Shown: positions 57,801 through 64,000 of the stretch, in pieces
Layout of the letters: each line of letters opens with the position of its first letter
Numbering within the stretch: the stretch's first letter is position 1
DNA from: Heliopora coerulea
Taxonomy: Eukaryota; Cnidaria; Anthozoa; Scleralcyonacea; Helioporidae
Assembly: GCA_030142905.1 (NCBI GenBank)
Contig: JASJOG010000054.1
Span: forward strand, 248,001-312,000
DNA length: 64,000 nt
Direction of reading: 5' to 3'
Program-made: the position numbers and the translations under genes
The notes under the pieces: generated by a model
What the model saw: the letters and a program-made list of their open reading frames with translations, nothing else
The model's database searches: none
What the model was told of the DNA's origin: nothing

Positions 57801-58828
57801 AGAAAGCAACTTTTTGGGTCGCTTTTGCTGCCGAATTGAGAGAGTTTTAAACTAAAGCTTTTTGGGATCCCTTTCACCGGCCGTGGCAGGAAGTGGGAAT
57901 TTGGAGCTAGTTTTCAACAGAGAGGAAAGGAATTCCTGAAGCATCGGTGGAAGAAACTAAGGAAACATAACAGGATAATTAAACTATTAACAGACACTAG
58001 ATCATTCCCTGTCTCTTGCCATTAAACATCCATAAATTATTTAACGCTCGGTAAACGCCGGATGTTACCTCAGCAACATCATGTTTACGCCAAACCGTCT
58101 ACCAAGCAAGAGGCAATAAGTTTCACTTTGCAAAACCCTTATCAATTAAACAGGTCGACCCTCGAAAGACCTTTTGCTGCCACAGCAAGTGCCGTAGACT
58201 CTGTCCCAAGTACAGGCGGGCCATCCGAATTTGCCCCCTGGTGATGTAGACATGTGAAAATGAACGGCCAAGTGCGAGAACTGAACAAGATAGCTGAGAA
58301 TTCCTACGCAAATTCACGGGATTGGTTTGTTTATAAGTGGACGTTTGACTTGTAGTGGTGCCAAATCGTGTTACTATTTAAAGAGGACCTTCGTCCTGCA
58401 TTTATTTACCTGGCAAAAACATTTGATGCAAGGCGACGGAAAAGGCAGATCAATTTGTGCCCCCTCTTTTTCGCAGCTCGGAGTTTTTCCTTCGAGAAAG
58501 AAAAAGGAATTGAAGCAAACAGACAAATGATAAATGAAATGATTAGAAAAAGAAAAACACCAAGAAGTTTCAAGACTAAGCACAAGCGGCTCGTCGCAAT
58601 AGTTGTTTTTAGTTGTTGGTTCTTTTCTCTAGAGTTACTCGAACTTTGTGGGCAGTTTGGCCTTGGTTGGCCAAGCCCAATCCTGTCTGTGGCAGGAGGC
58701 GAAGAAACAAACTTACCCTCTAGATATTTTTCCGGCTGCTTGAAACCGCTGAATCCACCAAAGAATCCGTTGACATGAGATGCAAAGAGCAAGAAAAAGA
58801 CTCCTGTTACAACAGTGCTGTAAATCAT
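45015..58828 (-). CDS. BMPER: BMPER / Crossveinless-2-like secreted BMP modulator (whole gene, 8 coding exons)
   Basis: BMPER/CV-2 proteins bind BMP ligands extracellularly and tune BMP signalling. Exons on the - strand in order: 58717-58828, 58410-58489, 55591-55690, 54832-54869, 52629-52736, 51356-51407, 46144-46947, 45015-45196. The total of 1476 bases gives 491 residues, with GT-AG junctions and consistent phases. Order: signal peptide 1-21 (MIYSTVVTGVFFLLFASHVN), VWC1 about 43-96, VWC2 about 102-160, VWD from 165 with FGDPHY (GDPH 172-175), C8 about 350-425, TIL about 435-490 ending SKCPK. The segments SRTFSWTKSV, WDGDSYTEV, RSCVTDMC and GGAVYDDCGPAC match BMPER closely. Vertebrate BMPER and fly CV-2 have five VWC domains (685 residues in human); here only two were found, and the size difference equals about three VWCs. 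Confidence 0.92.
46144..46947 (-). CDS. BMPER: BMPER-like exon 7: VWD and C8 domains
   Basis: A single 804-base exon encodes residues 164-431. It has MCTSFGDPHYQTFDNRMYNF (VWD start), KTCGFCGNFNGDPKDDF (calcium-site-like loop of VWD), then the C8 cysteine pattern through RSCVTDMCYCPRSRGHSC to KKMCG. Acceptor TTTCCAG; donor TGTG|GTGAGT. Phase 1 in and out. Confidence 0.96.
49538..49572. repeat. TA microsatellite
   Basis: ATATATATTTATATTATATT... adjacent to the hammerhead-like motif downstream. Confidence 0.85.
49630..49662 (-). ncRNA. Degenerate hammerhead-like motif
   Basis: On the - strand: GCUACU-loop-AGUAAC, GAAAC, GC, GUA then GCGC. The GAAAC-GUA half is intact but the CUGANGA half is decayed (CCGAUCGA). 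A GATC/TATC microsatellite abuts it on the right. Confidence 0.3.
49668..49764 (+). repeat. (GATC)n then (TATC)n compound microsatellite
   Basis: About seven GATC units followed by about fifteen TCTA units. Confidence 0.95.
51356..51407 (-). CDS. BMPER: BMPER-like exon 6: end of VWC2
   Basis: 52 bases encoding GMKKGYSPGACCESCIQ, residues 147-163, the C-terminal PG-CC--C motif of VWC2. It joins directly to ETGMCTSFGDPHY of exon 7, as in BMPER. Phase 0 in, phase 1 out. Confidence 0.92.
52629..52736 (-). CDS. BMPER: BMPER-like exon 5: core of VWC2
   Basis: 36 codons: DGDTWFGQQKCTECTCDKG then VRCKPQVCKRGLTCPQ, with the CXXCXC and CXXXXC signatures of VWC. Phase 0 both sides; acceptor ATTTTCAG, donor CAG|GTAAAA. 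Confidence 0.95.
52737..54831 (-). other. BMPER-like intron 4, 2.1 kb
   Basis: Contains a CT-rich tract (52825-52985 on +) and a GTGTGG minisatellite (53753-54025). No further VWC exon seen. Confidence 0.65.
53753..54025 (+). repeat. G/T-rich GTGTGG(T/C) minisatellite
   Basis: About 270 bases of TGTGGTGTG, GAGGTGAGTT and GGTGTGATGT variants on the + strand. Strand asymmetry (G/T on +, C/A on -) makes it a candidate for G-rich secondary structure. Confidence 0.8.
54832..54869 (-). CDS. BMPER: BMPER-like exon 4: start of VWC2 (micro-exon)
   Basis: A 38-base exon encoding ERDICLYHHQEYK (first residue split), residues 98-110, the first cysteine strand of VWC2. Phase 1 in, phase 0 out fits both neighbours. 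The donor AAG|GTTAGA is weak. A TA microsatellite lies 10 bases beyond it (54802-54823). Confidence 0.8.
55591..55690 (-). CDS. BMPER: BMPER-like exon 3: second half of VWC1
   Basis: Residues 65-97: GGLVTCENTKCPPTHNC then VVRKPGECCDECQ. Phase 0 in, phase 1 out; donor CAGG|GTGAGT. The frame stays open upstream through the polypyrimidine tract to an ATG at 55747. Confidence 0.93.
55691..55747 (-). other. In-frame hydrophobic leader upstream of exon 3 (possible alternative start)
   Basis: Reading through the exon 3 acceptor gives ATG at 55747 and MKGGCFILVLILVFLFP, a signal-peptide-like sequence in frame with VWC1. It coincides with the pyrimidine tract of the acceptor, so chance is the simpler explanation. 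Confidence 0.25.
55691..58409 (-). other. BMPER-like intron 2, 2.7 kb
   Basis: No further exon or repeat family recognised. Open frames at 55865-56123 and 56648-57034 carry no recognisable domain. Confidence 0.6.
58410..58489 (-). CDS. BMPER: BMPER-like exon 2: first half of VWC1
   Basis: 80 bases, residues 38-64: KTPSCEKEGAQIDLPF then PCIKCFCQ. It aligns by eye with the first VWC of BMPER (KCENEG...PCIMCVC). Phase 1 in, phase 0 out; acceptor TTTCTCGAAG, donor CAG|GTAAAT. Confidence 0.92.
58717..58828 (-). CDS. BMPER: BMPER-like exon 1: signal peptide
   Basis: ATG at 58828-58826 with A at -3, residues 1-37. The hydrophobic core VVTGVFFLLFA gives a predicted cleavage near VNG-F. Donor GAGG|GTAAGT, phase 1 out. 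Intron 1 is only 227 bases. Confidence 0.92.
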
Positions 58829-61800
58829 GTTGAACTTCCGAGAAGAAACCTGATTCAGGTATCCAGTGCGGCTAGAATCAATGCTGAGCTCTTCGTGTGA
58901 TCGTACAGTAGGAAGAACTCCGCTACCTGTGTGACCTCGGCAAGTCCAGTGCCACGAGAGCTATTGAGACTTGATTACGTAGAACGAAACAAGACCTGCA
59001 ATTTTGCGGTCTCCTTATTAGTGCGTGTTCTTCACCCTTGATGGCCCTTGAAGATTTAAATATAAACTGCACTTTACTTCGACTCGTTGAATATTTGAGA
59101 AACCCTCTCTTCGTGTTTTTTTCCTTGTCGTTCCTTAAGTGTTCCACTCTGTTTACAGGCGGTGACGTTAAGACTTCGGCGCGTTCGTGAGAAATGAGCT
59201 GTGTCAGATGACGCAGGGTGTTTTAAATTGAGGCTTATCTGAAATATGTGACCGACGTATCTGTTCAAAAATCTGGGCTTTGTTACCCGTCGGAAAGTGT
59301 GTACTTTAGGACTTCCTTCAATTCTCACGTTATCTTTCATCGAATATGACAACAAGGTGAATCGAGATTGTTTTAGCGTTCGTCTCTCAACAATCGAGAT
59401 CTGATTATCCTGGACATGTTCTTCTGGTGAACATCGCGTCCAGTTCACAACAACGCCAGCCGCAACTTGCGAAATCCAAACGTTCCGGGTGCGCACTAAA
59501 ACAAACTGCAACCCCTAAGACCATTATTTAGTATCTCATTTTTTGACTATTCATCGCAAGTAGCCGAGATGATCTTAAAGCAAAGAGAATTTCATTAAAT
59601 CTTCTATAATTGTCTTATAAACAGTCTACGAGGCGCCATTCGTTGATGTTGGTTTAAACACGTAATTATCTAAATGTTTGTCTAACTCTTCGTCATATAT
59701 GAGTCCAGTTCTTGAGAATACCACTCATGAATTATTAAATAACGGGAGTTTATCGAAGTCATGGAGGATTTGGGGTCATTGGGACCTGCTTCTCCTGGAA
59801 CCGCAATCCGCTCGCGGGATCACGAAGCGTTTGCCCTTCGTACTGCTCGTAGAGCAGTTACAACACCTTGGCCATACCGACCTTTCGTGATAAACTGCCC
59901 CTGAGACAGACGGCGAAGAAATATGGGAAGTTGAGATAACATTGTTAGCAAATGAATGGGAAGACGATTCTGGGCGTGTCTTGTTTGCTTTTGATTTAAC
60001 AAATGTTTGATTGGCCTGGTCTCGACCACGACCGACGTGTGGGGAGTTTAGCATATCTGTACTCGTTATTCATAATCTTCAAAAACAGCCAACCATTACT
60101 AAACCTATTCCTTAATCCGGTGACAGGAATATTCAGTCAGACTCCCACTGCAAGCAACAGTCTGCGCGATCATGGCATCAACGATTTAGCCAAACAGTCA
60201 ATAGCAAGTCTGAGAAAGATATTGCATGATAAAAACAAATTGATTCTTACGTTCGAAAATGTGTTCTTAGTTGACTAAATGTACCATCGTTCAGTACGCT
60301 GACCGGCGCTTTCGTTCACGGAAAATTCCAAGTAGAATCACACATTACGACAAAGCCGGAATCGGCACCACCAGACTTCTTTATTGTTGTCCAAAACCTT
60401 TTTTGGGGGGGGCGACAAGAACCTTTTTTGGTCAGTTTATAAATCTAGTCAAATTGTGATCAAATGGTATTTTTTTCACAGGCAACAGATTAATGCAAAG
60501 CTGCTAATCTCTTTCCTGATTAGACCCCACATAAAGAAGTGTTGGCTTTGTGAAGGATTTGTTTCGTTTTCTTTATTTCGAGGTGAAGGTTGTGCCTCCC
60601 GCTTACAGCAAGCTGTCTTTCTACCTAGACAGCAAAGAAACGCCGACGATTTAGTGGCGTCTTGTGTCTTAGCTATCAAACCGAAAGGTGTAAGTCGGCT
60701 AGCGGCGTAGTTTCACTCCAAAACATTTGTCAAAGTCTAGTCGAATGACAAAATCATTTTCACAACCGAGGCGTTTGACAAGAGCAAGCAAATCGTAAGT
60801 TTGTTTTCTCAACAAACATTGATAAAGAAGTGTGAAAACTAATGCTGATTTAAAGGTGTATGAAACCCGTACATGACGAAATAAAATCCTTTTATGATTG
60901 GTTGCAATAACAAGGTTAAATAATCGTTACTGTGTTTTTTGACCTCTTGAATTGATGTTCCGATCGCGGCTTCTTTGCGTACAGATGTGACTTCTGTGCA
61001 AGTGGAAAAAAGGCGTTTTTGCATCCAAAATGTAACTTTCACCACTAAACTATATATCAGTTTATAACTCATGGAAGCTAGTTGTCAACGATTATCAGAA
61101 AGATTTATGCCAACAATGACACGCCGACGTGTGATGGCGAAACTCACTGTCTAACGTTCACGGTTTTTAGCAGATGGGATAAATTGTTCATACATGTCAA
61201 TTAACTCGTTTCACTTAGTTTCTGTAGTGTGACAAGACAATTCATTAATTGTGAACAACCTTATCTCAATAACGCAAGTGCATTCGAGCGACTGAACACC
61301 CACGAATGGGAAAATACTTCAGATTTTCCCACCTGGTATTAAGCGTGTTTAAACGATAATTAGATCATAAAGTATACTGTACACTTATCAAGTCAATAGT
61401 GCTGAGAAGTTAGGGAGTGGTGTCGATAAACGAACGATAAACCAGTTGTGAGCAGCTCTGCTGTCAATGGTGACTGTTATCCTCTATTTAAAGGATTGAT
61501 GATGATAATGATGATGGTGATGGTGATAATGATGATGGTGATGATGATGATAATTATAATTATAAATCGAAGCTTTGATGATCGGAGTTCTCGCACTCGT
61601 GTAGAACTTAAGGGATGGAAAAGGTTCACCAACAATATCCCAGGCAGCATCAGCATCCTCAAAAACCAAAAGACCCCCATCCTTGGAACAACTCATATGT
61701 TGTGGAGAATACCCTCGATGAAGCGACATTTCAATAACAAAACCTCGAGTTCAAGGTTTAATCTGGCTTCGTAAGATGTAAAATATAAACAGCAAGAGGA

Positions 61801-61857
61801 ACGAGCATAATGATGGTAATAATGATTAATAATAATTGCGAAAAGTTTGGTCTCTAG
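58829..61857. other. Upstream region of the BMPER-like gene
   Basis: No gene supported. The - strand frame 59074-59511 and a short + strand frame 59761-59892 (rich in Ala/Arg) show no domain. A GATGAT microsatellite lies at 61498-61552. Promoter elements of the BMPER-like gene should be in the first kilobase, but no specific site is recognised. Confidence 0.6.
61498..61552 (+). repeat. GAT/GATGGT microsatellite
   Basis: ATGATGATAATGATGATGGT-type run of about 55 bases. Confidence 0.9.
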
Positions 61858-62319
61858 CATAAAACAAAGTGGTACGAACATGAACCTGATACCGGGGTAG
61901 GGAATGAGGAGATGAAGATCTTGTGGGACTACTCAATACAAACGGACAAGACAATTTCTCACGATCGACCAGTTATTGTGGTAAAGAAGAAGGACCGAAG
62001 CTGCCAGTTGGTAGACGTTTCATGCCCAGGAGACAGTAGAGTACTTGATAAAGAACAGGAGGAGATGTCAAAGTACATAGTTCTGGCAATAGAAGTTAAG
62101 GCGTCGTGGAAGCTGAAGGAGGTGAAGATCACACCGATTGTGATTGGTGCACTGGGAACTGTTTCTGCAAGCCTGAGTAACCATCTGAGAGAGCTAGACG
62201 TATCAGTAGGGATGGATGTAATGCAGAAAACAGTATTACTAGGATTAGGAAGGATCCTTAGGAGTTGCCCGTTGGAGGGAGTTCCCTCATTTCCAGTTTT
62301 TACATCTGCAGTACTGTAA
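61858..62319 (+). pseudogene. 3' fragment of a non-LTR retrotransposon ORF
   Basis: An open frame from 61858 to TAA at 62317-62319 encodes KWYEHEPDTGV, KILWDYSIQTDKTISHDRP, VDVSCPGDSRVLDKE, and ITPIVIGALGTVSASL. This is the familiar C-terminal region after reverse transcriptase in many aquatic-animal LINEs. The 5' part is lost (stop at 61855). No internal stops, so the copy is not old. Different family from the fragment at 26.6 kb. Confidence 0.75.
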
Positions 62320-64000
62320 GAGATGGAATGACATTTAATAGTTATAGTAGTAACAACGAAGATGGCGATGACGATAATGAGGGTAATTATGACAATGAAA
62401 ATATTGACTTGGCTTGATCGAAGCAATATCTAAACCTTGCCAATCACAATAAACCTCAGAGGAAAATGATGAAATGTAGAATGTCAACTCAGTAGCTGTT
62501 CCTACTGTGAAGTATGTACTTGCTTGCGTTTGTAAGAGGCTTACTGAAGACCTTGAACTGGTAGGAATGACAAATTTTCGTACCATAGTCAAGACTTCTT
62601 GGAATAACATGAATTTGAAGAACATTCAATGCTGGTGGCATTATGTTAAGATTGTACGTTACTGGTACGAAAACTTTATTAAAACGGCTTGATATAGACT
62701 AAGAAACTTACCCTAAAGCGGACGTTTCGGCTAGAGTTACTATGGCTTTCTTAAGCATGGAACTATATGAATAATATGTAAAATTATGCAAAAACTTATA
62801 AAAATATCCATAAGGGTTTAAATAACCCTTTCACGGGCTTTATGTTGTAACAATCAGAAATTCAATAAAGCAATAATGACAATGACTGTAATGATACGAA
62901 TTGCTCCGACCGCAAATACAACAACTGACAATGGGAAGAAGTAGTAGAGCAACTGTAACAGCCTTAACAACCACGACAACATGAACGACCACAACAATAG
63001 CAATTACAACAACATGAATAGAAGTGGCTAGGCAATTTCAGTCCTTTCGTAGCAGTTACACACAAATATTTTGCCATAACTGGCGCAGGTACACTTCAAT
63101 ACTATTAAAGTTCACGCAAAGTGAAAATTAGGTTCGAAAGTAACTCTCTAAAATGAACCTTTAAAATAATGAAGATTGGGGTTTAAATTTTCATATCTCT
63201 CGACGTTCTGGTCAAGATTTGGTTGACATGCAGATGACATAACGTTGACATCATACTTCATTACAGAGTTACGGAAATCATGCATGCTCTTCTTACATCT
63301 ATGAGATCATTTGTCCGACGTACATTCAAACTGTGCTTGTACGTGTACCCCAGGGCACTAACATACAAAATATTTAGTGCTCTAGAATACATTGTGAATT
63401 GTACCAGATATACACCAATTTAAATAGCAGTAATGAGGTGTATTGTAAAACTTTAGTCATTTACATACATAACATATCTTAATATCTTGACAGTTTATAA
63501 TTTATTTTCTGCAATATTTGGAACGCAAAATACACCCAGTGTGTTACTTTCTTAACATGTTGTCTATTGGGAATCTCCACTGCCAATGAGACTGCTCACG
63601 ATATAGTCTAAAGTCTATTTCCAGTTAAAGATTTTAGTCGGCATGTTTTTTGGCCGGAGAAATTTTGGTTTTCATTTCAAGAACTGGCTAATACTCAAAC
63701 GCCAAATCGAGACTTACCTTTCTTTTAAGTCGTTTTCGGGGGTGGTCGTCGGCACATTTGCATGCATTAACCCTAATTAACTAACTCCCATCTTAAGCTG
63801 TAGAAATACATTGAATTCACAATCAAGCCCGAAATTGTTCCAACACCTACTTTACAAATATATAAAAATACATCTAACAAGTTATCTATGTATAATATTA
63901 TAGAGTCAGTGCTAAAAAAAGATGCGGATTAAAAATATTTGCACCCTCTTGAAGTACAAGATTGTTTGCGTGTTAATGTTGCGGAAAAAGTAGACCTCCT
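62320..64000. other. Gene-free stretch to window end
   Basis: AT-rich, with ACAA/CAAC-rich DNA at 62870-63030 and a degenerate hammerhead-like motif at 62721-62755. No gene seen. Confidence 0.6.
62721..62755 (-). ncRNA. Degenerate hammerhead-like motif
   Basis: On the - strand: CUUAAGA (consensus CUGANGA), AAGCC...UAGCC, GAAAC, GUC then CGC. The GAAAC-GUC half is intact; stem II is not convincing. Confidence 0.25.

Noticed and set aside
59074..59511. 145-codon frame on the - strand upstream of the BMPER-like gene
   Set aside because: No domain, no splice context and no compositional support.

Overview
The window is a eukaryotic nuclear segment, almost certainly from an anthozoan cnidarian (coral or sea anemone). 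The evidence is AT-rich intron-dense DNA, animal-type splice sites, animal-specific genes, a SINE whose body (CCGGGTACTCCGGTTTCC type) I associate with cnidarians, and non-LTR retrotransposon fragments. The species cannot be named from the sequence.

Two complete protein-coding genes can be assembled exon by exon. (1) BBS9/PTHB1 on the + strand, 26 coding exons from 2865 to 31159, 896 codons, with every splice phase consistent. It is a BBSome subunit for ciliary membrane traffic. (2) A BMPER/Crossveinless-2-like gene on the - strand, 8 coding exons from 58828 down to 45015, 491 codons: signal peptide, two VWC domains, VWD with GDPH, C8, TIL. It is a secreted BMP modulator. The two genes are convergent, separated by about 13.9 kb of repeat-rich DNA. 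From memory, BBS9 and BMPER are also neighbours on human 7p14.3, so this looks like very old microsynteny. The first 473 bases hold the last coding exon of an unidentified + strand gene.

The rest is introns and intergenic DNA crowded with repeats. 0.6-1.2 kb: a CAGTTA-type minisatellite. 5.1-5.95 kb: an interstitial telomere-like array in BBS9 intron 2. 6.6-8.7 kb: tRNA-like SINE heads and hammerhead-like motifs. 17.8-19.4 kb: several foldback/MITE elements. 25.26-28.4 kb (inside the 8-kb BBS9 intron 21): an island of TA microsatellites separating four large palindromes, namely two hammerhead-bearing foldbacks, one with a tRNA-like sequence in each arm, and one dead LINE fragment capped by an inverted copy of its own 3' end. 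32.9-44.5 kb: a hAT-like MITE, tandem duplications, a SINE and many foldbacks. 61.9-62.3 kb: the 3' part of another LINE.

The most unusual signal is a set of hammerhead-ribozyme-like motifs (7.64, 8.65, 19.1, 25.5, 25.87, 43.6, 49.64 and 62.74 kb). Three of them sit in foldbacks that share a one-sided module (AGAGYGCTCAATAC, spacer, GTAGAGCG) and a TA microsatellite on the other side. Hammerhead motifs are known in Penelope-like retroelements and retrozymes; the foldback arrangement seen here may be an undescribed variant. All calls were made by eye from the sequence; no alignment or database search was run.
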